NCBI RefSeq assembly: GCF_036067295.1
Contig: NZ_CP107954.1
Span: 7,006,001-7,070,000 of the forward strand
Length of the DNA stretch: 64,000 nt
Origin: Kribbella sp. NBC_00382
GTDB lineage: Bacteria; Actinomycetota; Actinomycetes; Propionibacteriales; Kribbellaceae
Direction: 5' to 3'
Within the stretch, counting starts at the first letter, position 1; every line of letters starts with the position of its first letter. Positions 1 to 8,796 of this stretch are shown piece by piece. Position numbers and translations under genes: made by a program. Below the pieces are notes generated by a model. The model saw only the letters and a program-made list of their open reading frames with translations. It made no database searches and had not been told where the DNA came from.

Positions 1-16
1 GGCTCGTCTCCTTGAG

Positions 17-2986
17 ATGACTGCCGCGGCCACCGAGGGAAAACGAAAGCCTACCGGGCGTCCGCGTTTTCCCGATCAGGGCCGGGCGATGCAGAAGCGG
101 GCCCGTTTCCCTGGTGATCTGCCGTCAACACTGAAGGTCCCCGCGCGGCACGCGAATTTCACCGGACGGACCGCGCTCGCGCGTGATCTCGAGCGGCGGA
201 TGTTGCTGTGGCTCGACGCGCAGGAAGGGAACAGCGTCAATCCTTCGACCTTGGAGCCCTTCGTGCAACTGGCGTCGACGAAGGATGGTGGCGAATACAG
301 CGAGCGCCAAGTTCGGCTCGCAGCAGAATACTTGTACGAGAACCGGTTGATCGACGCTATCAGGGTCGATCAAGAGCATAACGGCTGGATCAGGCCGACC
401 CTTACGGCCTCGGGAAAAACGTGCGTTACGGACTTCGGCGCGGATGTCGCTGAGTATTTGATTCGGGGACAGGCTCGTCCCGTCGAGACGAATCTGCCAT
501 CTGCTTCCCATAGCTCAGTCGGCGACAGTCAGGTCAACCTGTCCATAGCTTCGGACACGGCGAAGTTCCGCGAGGTCGGACGTCTGCGAGAGCAGGCCGG
601 CGACCTCCACGACGCGCAGGTCTACTACCAGCGAGCAGCCGACTCCGGAGACACCGCAGCACTCCGCGACCTCGCACGATTGCGAGAGCAAGCCGGCGAC
701 TCTGTTAGCGCACAGACCTACTACCAGCAGGCTGTCGATGCCGGAGACACCGCAGCACTCCGCGACCTCGCACCTTCATCGAGAAGACCCAGCGGCGCGG
801 ACGAGCTCGCTGAGACGGCATCGGACGACATCGTCTCGTCGTCCCGCCCATCACTCCTGCCCGGCGCGATGGCGGACACGGTTCCAGAACCAGGCGATGG
901 GCGGGTCAAGGGAGCAGACAAGCTCGGTGCGGCGTCCGACGTTGAGATGCTCGTGTCGGTATTGCTTGCGCGCGACACACCGCTACCACTGGCCGTTGGT
1001 CTGTTCGGTGACTGGGGCAGCGGCAAGAGCTTCTTTATGGCACTCATGCAAGAACGGATCGACGAGCTAGCCTCGCTCGCTAAGGCAGGCCGACCAGATG
1101 CCTGGCCGTATTGCAAGGAAGTCCGTCAGGTGCGCTTCAATGCCTGGCACTATGTTGACACAGACTTGTGGGCAAGCCTAGCAGCGACGCTATTCGACGA
1201 ACTGGCCCGCGCAGGAAGACCCGATGAGACCACTGCCAAATTGAACGATCTCGATCAGGCGCGAGAGAAGGTCGCACGGACTAGGTCCGAACGGCAGCGA
1301 TTAGAACGTGAGGTTAGCGATCTCGAGATCAGTGTCAATCGTCCGATCGCCGCCACACGAGCTGCGCTCACCGTCGCGTTACGCGCGGTCAGGAGTGAAG
1401 GAAAGATCCCTGGGAAGCTACGCGACGTAGCCGAGCATGGCGCCGAGGTCGCCGACGACCCGACAATGCAGCTCGCAGATACTCTCGGCGCGGTTGACCA
1501 GGCAGTTGGAAAGGCGCAGGTCGCCTGGCGCCTATTCAAGGAAGAAGTGCTTTATCAAAATCGGCGTGCAACCCTCGCCACTTTCGTTGTGTTAGCTGTC
1601 CTCGCAGTTGCGGGAGCGAAGTTTATTCAATGGCCGCCTGTAGTCACGGTACTAGCATTTGTAAGTGCTGTCATAGTGGGCTTAACGCCAGCCTTGAGCG
1701 CGACTGTGCGCGTACTGTACTGGGCGCGTGAAGCAAGAAAAACGCGCCAACTACCGCTGATCCAGAAGCGGGCCGAGCTGGCTGATGCGCAGGCGGCGGA
1801 GAAGGCAGCGAAGCATGAAGCGTCACTGGGAGAGCAAGAGCTCGCAGACGCGCGCAACAAAGGGCATCAACTACAGAAACTCGTGCGTGAGCGTGCTGCC
1901 AGTTCAGATTATCGTGACAGGTTAGGTGTGATGTCGAGGGTGCGCCGCGACTTCGAGGACCTAGTCAGCCTGATGCCCAGCGCCAGGCCTCGCGGGCAAC
2001 AGCACCAGGCAGAAGCCGCGGACCTGTCCACCACCAGTGGCAACGAAGTCCCCGACGTGGACAGAATCTTCCTGTATGTGGATGACCTCGACCGCTGCCC
2101 ACATGACAAGGTCGTCGAGGTGTTGCAGGCCGTCCACTTGCTGCTTGCATTCGAGCTCTTTGTTGTCGTCGTCGGAGTCGACAACCGGTGGCTGACAAAG
2201 TCAGTCGCAGCGCATTACGACAACCTCCTAGACGCGTCGGACAGCTACCTTGAGAAGATCTTCCAGATCCCGTTCGCGCTAGGCCCGATGACACGACGTC
2301 GCTACCAAGACCTCATCATCGCTCTGACCCCGCCACCAAGCCCAGACACTGAAGCCGCCCGTGCGACCGGCGTTCCCGGCTCGCCTGCCCCGGAAGTGTT
2401 GAGCAACGTCGATGGCGACCAACTAGGGACTGGGGCCCATCCCGCCACCACCGAGGCCTCAGTAGGGGCTGGAGGCTCGACTGAGCCAACCGATCCTGCA
2501 GCAATTGAAGCAACGCCACCTCGACCCGAATCATTATCGATTACAAAACCCGAGCAAGACCTACTCGGTAAAGTCAACGACCTCGTCCCGACACCGCGAG
2601 CCGCGAAACGCCTCGTCAACATCTATCGAATGTTGCGCGTGTCCGTACCAGACAGTGAGATCCAAGCCTTCCTCCCGCAAGAAGACCCGGAGGTCAAGGG
2701 GGGCAATGAATACCAAGCCGCCATCCTATTGCTCAGCATCCTGATCGGGCGCCCCGCAGCCGCCCAAAACCTATTCAAAGAACTAACTATCTCCCCTTCC
2801 GACCGCGATATTTGGCAGCTACTCGATACAATCCCAGGACTCGAGCAAACCTCTCAACTAGCCCGTGACTACGTGACAGTCACGCGCATCGATGCCTACC
2901 GCCGCTGGGCGCCTCGCGTGTCTCGCTTCTCTTTCCGCATGAGTTCAGAATCGACGTCTTCAAGCGAGGATCAACGCACCAAGTGA
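17..2986 (+). CDS. KAP-family P-loop NTPase with N-terminal winged-helix-like and Sel1/TPR-like segments
   Basis: A 989-residue protein of the KAP NTPase type, membrane-associated STAND-like ATPases often found in accessory and defence loci. Walker A is GLFGDWGSGKS near residue 328 and Walker B is LYVDDLDRC near 685. Between them lie charged coiled-coil-like stretches (about 400-440 and 575-625) flanking two hydrophobic segments (about 520-565), the paired membrane insertion typical of KAP proteins. Residues 50-155 look like a winged helix. Residues 185-250 hold two near-identical repeats built on AGD..AQ.YYQ.A.D.GDTAALRDLA (Sel1/TPR-like). A second low-complexity insert lies at about 775-835. 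The frame is open to the left edge, so the true start may lie outside the window; the ATG at 17 has no clear ribosome site. Function is inferred from family only. Confidence 0.85.
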   Translation: MTAAATEGKRKPTGRPRFPDQGRAMQKRARFPGDLPSTLKVPARHANFTGRTALARDLERRMLLWLDAQEGNSVNPSTLEPFVQLASTKDGGEYSERQVRLAAEYLYENRLIDAIRVDQEHNGWIRPTLTASGKTCVTDFGADVAEYLIRGQARPVETNLPSASHSSVGDSQVNLSIASDTAKFREVGRLREQAGDLHDAQVYYQRAADSGDTAALRDLARLREQAGDSVSAQTYYQQAVDAGDTAALRDLAPSSRRPSGADELAETASDDIVSSSRPSLLPGAMADTVPEPGDGRVKGADKLGAASDVEMLVSVLLARDTPLPLAVGLFGDWGSGKSFFMALMQERIDELASLAKAGRPDAWPYCKEVRQVRFNAWHYVDTDLWASLAATLFDELARAGRPDETTAKLNDLDQAREKVARTRSERQRLEREVSDLEISVNRPIAATRAALTVALRAVRSEGKIPGKLRDVAEHGAEVADDPTMQLADTLGAVDQAVGKAQVAWRLFKEEVLYQNRRATLATFVVLAVLAVAGAKFIQWPPVVTVLAFVSAVIVGLTPALSATVRVLYWAREARKTRQLPLIQKRAELADAQAAEKAAKHEASLGEQELADARNKGHQLQKLVRERAASSDYRDRLGVMSRVRRDFEDLVSLMPSARPRGQQHQAEAADLSTTSGNEVPDVDRIFLYVDDLDRCPHDKVVEVLQAVHLLLAFELFVVVVGVDNRWLTKSVAAHYDNLLDASDSYLEKIFQIPFALGPMTRRRYQDLIIALTPPPSPDTEAARATGVPGSPAPEVLSNVDGDQLGTGAHPATTEASVGAGGSTEPTDPAAIEATPPRPESLSITKPEQDLLGKVNDLVPTPRAAKRLVNIYRMLRVSVPDSEIQAFLPQEDPEVKGGNEYQAAILLLSILIGRPAAAQNLFKELTISPSDRDIWQLLDTIPGLEQTSQLARDYVTVTRIDAYRRWAPRVSRFSFRMSSESTSSSEDQRTK

Positions 2987-3773
2987 ACCGTACGACCAGG
3001 TTCAAGCCGGACGATATGCACCAAACTATTGCGGGAGGCACATCAGATGCCCGGAACGAACTGAAGACCTTCTCATTACGAGTAGGACGTACAGCGTCGC
3101 ATCCGCTCTCCACAAGCGGTTCTAGTCACGCGACTGCACCCATCGCACACGTGATCCACCATCGATCTCAGGAATTCGCACCACGAACCGCACCTCGACC
3201 CACACGCATGAGGTGGTGGGCCGCAGACGGCCCGCATCCTGCCCGAAGCAGCATCCCGATCGGCCTCGTTTGGCACGGGAACTCGATCCGACGACTCAGG
3301 GATTGTGAGAGCCTTCGTCATAGCCACACTGATGCTCTTTAGGCCCCCGTACTTCGCGAATCGACTGCATTAGACGACTCTAGCAACGTCACTCGCCCCT
3401 GTTTCGCACCATGTTTCGCACCACGCTCGCGACCTGTCTCTGAGTGCTGCCCTCGACGTAACACACCGACGGTCCCGACTCGAGCTGTTCGCAACAGGGT
3501 CCGGCGCGGCCCTCGCTGTCGTCGCACTGGCTGCATGGCCCCCTTAACCAGGCGAGCCAGTTCGAACACTCACATGCCAACGATCACCGATCCCTTCCAG
3601 TGACTAGGTTCCTGCGTCGGCGAATCAGGTAATCGGGGACGCTGTCAGGAGGGAACACAGAACGAATGGCCACCAGTTCAAAGGGGGCCGGGGATCGACA
3701 TCGTGACGATACGTGAGACAGACTGCGATGTGTTTGGATGGTCCTTGTTTCCGGGCCTGACTGGGACGGTCTG
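2987..3773. other. 787-base stretch with no supportable gene
   Basis: Short frames on both strands have no recognisable motif, ribosome site or family resemblance, so I read this as non-coding or decayed sequence between two island genes. The only structure I see is a perfect head-to-tail duplication of TGTTTCGCACCA at 3400-3411 and 3412-3423. Confidence 0.5.
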
Positions 3774-3932
3774 ATGGATCCGGTGTCATTGGTAGTCGCG
3801 GCGGTCGTGGCCGGCGCAGTCAGTGGGGTAAAGGACATGACGACGCATGAATCGCCCACTGGCAGCCAGCCGATGCCCCGACGATCGCCATGCAGACCGG
3901 GCAACGACCAAATGATGCGGAAAGCAACTTGA
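3774..3932 (+). pseudogene. Truncated 'MDPxxL' hydrophobic N-terminus of an effector-type actinobacterial protein
   Basis: From the ATG at 3774 the frame begins MDPVSLVVAAVVAGAVSGVKD, the short amphipathic/hydrophobic leader that starts many otherwise unrelated actinobacterial proteins and normally continues into an Ala/Lys-rich helix. Here the resemblance stops after about 21 residues and the rest is compositionally random, ending 8 bases before the next gene. I read it as a 5' fragment left by a deletion. It could instead be a 52-residue membrane peptide of its own. Confidence 0.45.
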
Positions 3933-3940
3933 GGCAAGTA

Positions 3941-4765
3941 ATGAGTTCACAGGAAACACCCAACCCATTGTCACCTCTCCTCGAAAGCGCCTACGGCTTC
4001 GTCGAACATTCCCTCCAAGAGGCCGACGCGGCTACAAATGAACCGAAGCGTTGGAGGTTCGCGATCATCGACATCGCGACCGCTGTCGAGCTATTCCTGA
4101 AGGAACGACTTCGGCGCGAGCACGCAATTCTGATCTACACCAAGGTTGACGAAGGTAGTGGCCATACCGTCAGCATGGATATTGCGATAAAGAGGCTCCG
4201 CGTATGCAATGTCAAATTTGACGAAGATGACCTCGCCCGACTGAAGCGATCGCGCGACATTCGAAACTCGATCATTCATTTCAGCACACAAGCGACGAGT
4301 GAGCAACTCCGTGCCGCATTTATAGATCTATTCGAATTCGCGCACGTGCTTCACGGACAGGAACTGGGAGAAGAGCTGCACGACGAAATCGATCAGGCAT
4401 ACTGGTCGGCAGAAGCCGCGTTCATGGAGGAGTTCAAGAGAGAGTACGTGTTATATCACGGTGAGATGGTCCACCGGGAATGGCCCAGTCAACTAGTAGA
4501 CGCACAATACTTCACCCATGTTCGCATCGATGGCGAGCCATTCCAGCGCATCCCGTTTGGAGATACGCGTGAGGGCGGACAATCACTTCCGACGCGGCCG
4601 TGCCATGACTGCGCTGCCCTAGTGGGCCAATTCCACGGGCCTCTGTGCGATTCTGAATATTGCCCGAAATGTGGAGGACAGGCTCTCATGGAAGACTGCG
4701 CGGACGAATACGAGTGGGCCTCATGGCCTGATGCGAACTCCGGGCCACGACAGGAGGGCGCCTAA
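3941..4765 (+). CDS. HEPN-domain protein with C-terminal zinc ribbon
   Basis: A 274-residue protein. The N-terminal half is helical and contains RDIRNSIIHF near residues 105-114, matching the R-x4-H signature of HEPN domains, which act as RNases or helical partners in toxin-antitoxin and defence systems. The C-terminal part has CHDC (about 220-223) and later C..EYCPKCGG (about 235-246), the spacing of a zinc ribbon. I chose the ATG at 3941 because GAGG sits 7 bases upstream and the preceding 17 codons look non-native. It converges with the nuclease gene at 4766 with no gap, so the two stop codons abut. Ribonuclease activity is inferred; no partner gene on the same strand identifies an antitoxin. 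Confidence 0.7.
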   Translation: MSSQETPNPLSPLLESAYGFVEHSLQEADAATNEPKRWRFAIIDIATAVELFLKERLRREHAILIYTKVDEGSGHTVSMDIAIKRLRVCNVKFDEDDLARLKRSRDIRNSIIHFSTQATSEQLRAAFIDLFEFAHVLHGQELGEELHDEIDQAYWSAEAAFMEEFKREYVLYHGEMVHREWPSQLVDAQYFTHVRIDGEPFQRIPFGDTREGGQSLPTRPCHDCAALVGQFHGPLCDSEYCPKCGGQALMEDCADEYEWASWPDANSGPRQEGA

Positions 4766-6121
4766 TCAACACTTGGTGCCCAAGGCGCGCTTCACACCCT
4801 CGCGGCGAAGCCACTCGCTCAGCTTAACCTTGGCGCTGATGATGTACTCAAGGTCTGCGCCATCAATGGCATATATCATCCCGTCCGAACTCTGGAAATC
4901 TTTCAATCTCTCAAGTGAAGTTGACGCAAAGCCGGATATTGAGACGAAGACTCCCACTTTACAGATGGCCCCTCGGTCCTTGATCTTGGATTCCAGCACG
5001 CGGAGTTCAGGGACACCGATCTTTTCTTTCCAATTCTTGCATTCAATCAGAATTATCGGGCTTCCCTGCGCCATCCAGAACGGGTCTGTCAAGCTATTGC
5101 TTACAACGAGGTCGATTTCCTCCTCGCTTGTTCGATAGTTCTTCTCAACCACGCTCAACTCGGGTTCCTCGGCTCGTAGCATTGCCTCCATAAGTTCCTC
5201 GAGGGCATCACCACGAGCCTTCGTCGTCGAGGCCTCTGGCGTCATATTCAACGCCTTAAGTCTCGACAGTCGATCGGCGGCGGTAGCCAGCCAGAACGCT
5301 TCACCCAGAGCCCCGCCGGCGAAAGAGGCCAGGACGCCAAACAAGCGCCCCAGCTGGCGAGCAGATCCGACAAGGCTTTCGGAAGAGTCCGACCAGTATG
5401 CAGACGCGTACGCCCGACCTTCATCGACAGTAGTAATGCTGTCCATGTGCCCATGCATCGCGTCTTCGGTAAGGTCGTAAGCGATAGGGGTTGAGGGAGG
5501 CAGTGCGGCAAGAAAGGTGCAAATCAGCATGGGCCAGCCGATGAGCGGCGCCTCAACTTGCATCACCACCCAAGTTTCCACCGCCCGTGCTACACAGAAT
5601 TCATCAACGCCGTCTAGCTTCTCCGCAATTTGAAATATTTCCATTAATTCGGTCGAATAGTATGAAGAGACTTGCCCGTCATAGGTCAGATCTTTAAGGA
5701 TGACGACCTCTTCGGCGTCCGGGTCATTCCAGTTCGCGCCAATCGTGGCGCCAAGCGCTGTCAGATCGACCTCGGCGCCCAGATTCTCGAACTCAGCGGC
5801 TCTACGCTCTATGACACTTCGGCTATCACCCCTCGCAAGAGCGGACCCAGCCAAAAGGCCTGCGGCCAAGCCTCCTTGCCGAATCTCCGAATAGGCAGCC
5901 AGTGTTGCATTCCATCCCAAGCCCGACCGGGACAGGGTCTCGAGCACCTCACCAGCCGTAGACTCATAACGCACCGACACGAATACCTCATCGTTCTCGT
6001 CAACAGCGCGCTCTACTTTCACCTGGTCATGCCGGAACAATAGACACGGCAAAGAGCTAGCGTACTTGCGCCATTGAAGCGCCGTTTTTCCGTCGATTTC
6101 TAGATATGTATCGAAGCCCAT
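4766..6121 (-). CDS. PD-(D/E)XK nuclease-domain protein
   Basis: A 451-residue protein. The C-terminal third has the restriction-endonuclease fold signature: EEIDLVVSN near 333-341 supplies the acidic metal ligand and IILIECKNWK near 355-364 supplies the E-x-K pair, followed by a conserved-looking VGVFVSISGFA strand/helix, as in Mrr-like and other type IV-like nucleases. The N-terminal 300 residues are not a family I recognise; they start MGFDTYLEIDG and include a hydrophobic patch around 190-210. The gene starts 2 bases after the stop of the membrane gene at 6124, so the two are one operon. DNA cleavage is inferred from the motif. Confidence 0.75.
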   Translation of the reverse strand: MGFDTYLEIDGKTALQWRKYASSLPCLLFRHDQVKVERAVDENDEVFVSVRYESTAGEVLETLSRSGLGWNATLAAYSEIRQGGLAAGLLAGSALARGDSRSVIERRAAEFENLGAEVDLTALGATIGANWNDPDAEEVVILKDLTYDGQVSSYYSTELMEIFQIAEKLDGVDEFCVARAVETWVVMQVEAPLIGWPMLICTFLAALPPSTPIAYDLTEDAMHGHMDSITTVDEGRAYASAYWSDSSESLVGSARQLGRLFGVLASFAGGALGEAFWLATAADRLSRLKALNMTPEASTTKARGDALEELMEAMLRAEEPELSVVEKNYRTSEEEIDLVVSNSLTDPFWMAQGSPIILIECKNWKEKIGVPELRVLESKIKDRGAICKVGVFVSISGFASTSLERLKDFQSSDGMIYAIDGADLEYIISAKVKLSEWLRREGVKRALGTKC

Positions 6122-6123
6122 GG

Positions 6124-6840
6124 CTACAAGCCCACCTTCCGTCGAAGTGCTTTGAGTTCAAGCGCGCGTAGCACTGAGTTGGTCCCCGTGTATGCCATCA
6201 GCGCCACGGACGCCACCAGCCAAGTCGGCGCAGGCGCTAAACTGTCGATGATGAACAGCAGCGCAACGCCAATCATCAATCTTGTGAGCGAGAGTTTCAT
6301 GATGGTCTCAGGTAGCTCGGTCGATCCAGCTGGCGCCAAGTCCAACTTGACCCCCACAAAAGCGTGCTTGATGCTGAGGTCGACTGGGCCATCAATGAGG
6401 CACGGACAAGTGATCTGTTGCTTGCGGCTGATCAGACCTGGTTTAATCAAAAGCGACGACTCATCAAAGTCCGCCGCAGGAGCGATTTGGGCAGGCAAAC
6501 TGCTGCCCACTTCTAGAAGTTCGAGGATGCGCAGACCCAGGTCAACACGCAACGGCTGATTCTGATCAAACTGAGATGATGCTATGTCGGCTCTGCCCGT
6601 GTTGCGAATTCCCACCAACACAATACGCGGGTCGACGAGCGCCCCGAATTCAGCATGCTGAATCGTTACACGATTCCCGATGTCAGGCGCGGCGGGGCTG
6701 CGAGAGAAGATTGGAATCTCCGTAACCGAGATACTCAGCCGCCGCTTGGGCGGGATAGTCAAATATGTGAAGATGGCGCTCGCCAAAGCAATGAGGAGCC
6801 CAGCCCCCACAGCGATATCGCGCCAATTGTCGGCCTTCAT
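6124..6840 (-). CDS. Membrane protein of unknown function, partner of the PD-(D/E)XK gene
   Basis: A 238-residue protein with one N-terminal membrane segment (about 9-28), a roughly 150-residue soluble part rich in beta-type sequence, and a C-terminal pair of hydrophobic segments (about 185-225) ending in a basic tail. I do not recognise the family. It is transcribed first, with the nuclease gene beginning 2 bases downstream, so the two products are probably made together. A membrane protein co-expressed with a nuclease fits a membrane-tethered effector or sensor, but this is inference. Confidence 0.65.
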   Translation of the reverse strand: MKADNWRDIAVGAGLLIALASAIFTYLTIPPKRRLSISVTEIPIFSRSPAAPDIGNRVTIQHAEFGALVDPRIVLVGIRNTGRADIASSQFDQNQPLRVDLGLRILELLEVGSSLPAQIAPAADFDESSLLIKPGLISRKQQITCPCLIDGPVDLSIKHAFVGVKLDLAPAGSTELPETIMKLSLTRLMIGVALLFIIDSLAPAPTWLVASVALMAYTGTNSVLRALELKALRRKVGL

Positions 6841-7199
6841 GCCATCCCCCTGATCCGCCTACCTGATGCTCGTGGGTAGCGTAGCGACCTTTCCCTCAGG
6901 CTACTAGGGCCGCTCACCCTGTCAGCTTCGGCAGATTCAAGGCGCGGAATGCACAAGAGTCGTGCAGCGCAGAAACACCGCATTGACCTAGTGCCTGCCT
7001 GAAGGCCGACCAAGTTGATTGCGGCCGGCGGTCGTACGACTGTGGCTCGCACGTCGCGGGCCGCTCTGGCCACCCTGCCGCGACCAGGAGCGCGACCGCA
7101 CGGTGAGCGGTACTCCCCGCAGCGGCGTAACGCCGCTGGAGGTATTGAGGGCGCCATTGCAGCTGTTCCCGCGTCTAACGCGCACACGAAGGAGTCTTG
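6841..7199. promoter_or_regulatory. 359-base divergent intergenic region with a short perfect hairpin
   Basis: It lies between the minus-strand operon starting at 6840 and the plus-strand gene starting at 7200 and should hold both promoters, although I cannot pick convincing -35/-10 pairs. At 7120-7138 CAGCGGCG TAA CGCCGCTG forms a perfect 8-bp stem with a 3-base loop, about 60 bases upstream of the right-hand gene. It may be an attenuator or a decayed terminator. No gene is supportable here. Confidence 0.45.
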
Positions 7200-8009
7200 A
7201 TGAGCAAACCAACAGAAGGCCCCGATCAGCCGAGTGCTGATGAAGATCCACAGAATGTAGTCCAGATGCCGCAAAGCGACGCGACGGTGAAGAAGCCACG
7301 CAGGCTACTCGCTCCGCCGCCGAAACCTGACCGCACCTTTCTTCCGCGGCTATCGATGACTGTGGCGGAGGTGCTTGACCTGACTCAACTAGTGCTCGAG
7401 GACACCGTTGACGCGGCCGTCACCCTGTACTGGCACGACGTCGGCGAGCTCATACACCTGGAGCAGCCTGACGACCTGAAAAATGTCGCGAACCCACGCG
7501 ACGTAGGAGCATTCGCGGTGGCGGTGCAGTACGGCGACGGCACGGCCCTCGAATTGCAACTCAGCTTCGGAAGACGCCGTGGACTCATTGATGTGCACGG
7601 CATCGGCCAGGCGCGGGAGCGGGGCCGAGCCATCCAACACCGCTTCGAGAGCTTGCGTCGGACCCCCCAGTGGTTGTTGAAGACCAGAAGCGCAATCTTC
7701 AAGCCCGGCGCGCTGATGGCGTGGATGACGTTGCTCCTGCTCGGTACCTGGGCAACCCTCGTGGGGGTCCTCGCTTTGACGGGCCAAGGACAAACCCTCC
7801 GGGAGTCCTTCTCCGGCGGCTGGCAATCCTGGGCGATCCCACTCCCCTTCGTCGCTCTCTTCTTCCTGGCCATCGAGTTGATCGATCGCCGGCCGCGGTT
7901 TCAACTGCGCGCCGACCAGATCAAGAACCCGCCGAACTGGGAGGTACGCTGGGGAGCTGCCGGTGCGATCGTCGGCGTCCTCGGTGTCATCGTCGCGCTA
8001 GTGCGCTGA
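7200..8009 (+). CDS. Membrane protein of unknown function
   Basis: A 269-residue protein whose first 160 residues are soluble, with a proline-rich lead, then three hydrophobic segments near 170-192, 204-225 and 247-268. The ATG at 7200 is preferred because AAGGAG lies 5 bases upstream (7189-7194); the TTG one codon earlier is a poorer choice. The soluble part (AVAVQYGDGTALELQLSFG) looks like a small beta-sheet domain but matches no family I know. It stands alone between island genes and may belong to an uncharacterised membrane effector set. Confidence 0.6.
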   Translation: MSKPTEGPDQPSADEDPQNVVQMPQSDATVKKPRRLLAPPPKPDRTFLPRLSMTVAEVLDLTQLVLEDTVDAAVTLYWHDVGELIHLEQPDDLKNVANPRDVGAFAVAVQYGDGTALELQLSFGRRRGLIDVHGIGQARERGRAIQHRFESLRRTPQWLLKTRSAIFKPGALMAWMTLLLLGTWATLVGVLALTGQGQTLRESFSGGWQSWAIPLPFVALFFLAIELIDRRPRFQLRADQIKNPPNWEVRWGAAGAIVGVLGVIVALVR

Positions 8010-8250
8010 CAGCGTGCCCCCTGGCCGGCGGACCTTGGCGCGATCCTGTGGAAACTGTCGTCGGGCTACGGCAACGTGAAGGCATATGAGGAGCTGATCG
8101 CGGCCGAGACCGTCGCCGCTGAGCAGGTCGTCGCCGAAACCTCGCCCGGTGAGCCAGGTTTCCTGACTGCGTACCGGACATTGCTGTGGGTGTGGCGTGG
8201 GTCGGGTGCGCCGCCCCATCGAAAGACCACAGAAGCAGGCCCAGTGACGT

Positions 8251-8619
8251 TCACTGCGCATTGCAGGTAGCTGCAAAAGAACTGGCTGGGTGTCGGGCCT
8301 GGCCTGCCTGCATAGCCGCGTCGGCGGTGACGCCGGCGACCACAACGGGGTCGACCTTGGTCAGCGGCTTCGTGGAGTCTCTGCCGACCCAACGCTGCGA
8401 GGTGATCTCGTCCGGCCACGGATGGCGCTTCTTCGCGGGCCGTAAGACGGCGGCAAGCTCGGCTGACTGCGTAGGCGTCAGCGCGACGGTTCGCCCGACG
8501 ACGACCAGCTCGTCTCGCGATAGAGCCCTGCGATGACTACCTCTGGCTGGTCGATCGGGCCGAGGACGCCGCCGTCGATCACCTCACGGTTCAAGGAAGA
8601 TCCCGCCTTCGCTGAGGGC
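8251..8619 (-). pseudogene. C-terminal remnant of an ATP-dependent DNA ligase
   Basis: Read on the minus strand this stretch gives VIDGGVLGPIDQPEVVIAGL, then DELVVVGRTVALTPTQSAEL, then HPWPDEITSQRWVGR and KPLTKVDPVVVAGVTADAA. This is the OB-fold end of actinobacterial LigC-like ATP-dependent ligases (pattern VIGxxxxPxxxIAGxY...VVVGRT...LxxAQSAELAAVL...HPWP...VEPxxVxEVxxD). There is no adenylation domain with KxDG upstream, and a stop codon interrupts the frame there. The last residues after the V-T-A-D element also diverge before the stop at 8251. It is a 3' gene fragment, evidence of past deletion in this island. The minus-strand frame is not a complete open reading frame from any start. Confidence 0.7.
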
Positions 8620-8796
8620 ATCTGGTCACGAAACCGGCGGTTCAGCCGCTGAACGGCGGACTTGGCTGGACTACGGATCCACAGCTCAGTCGGCGACGGC
8701 TTATGGAGAACGGTCTAGACAGGCGGTGGCGATGCAGGCACCTTCAGTGGAGGGTTCAATTTCGTACCCGGATGCGAGTTAGGACTTGGGGGCGCA

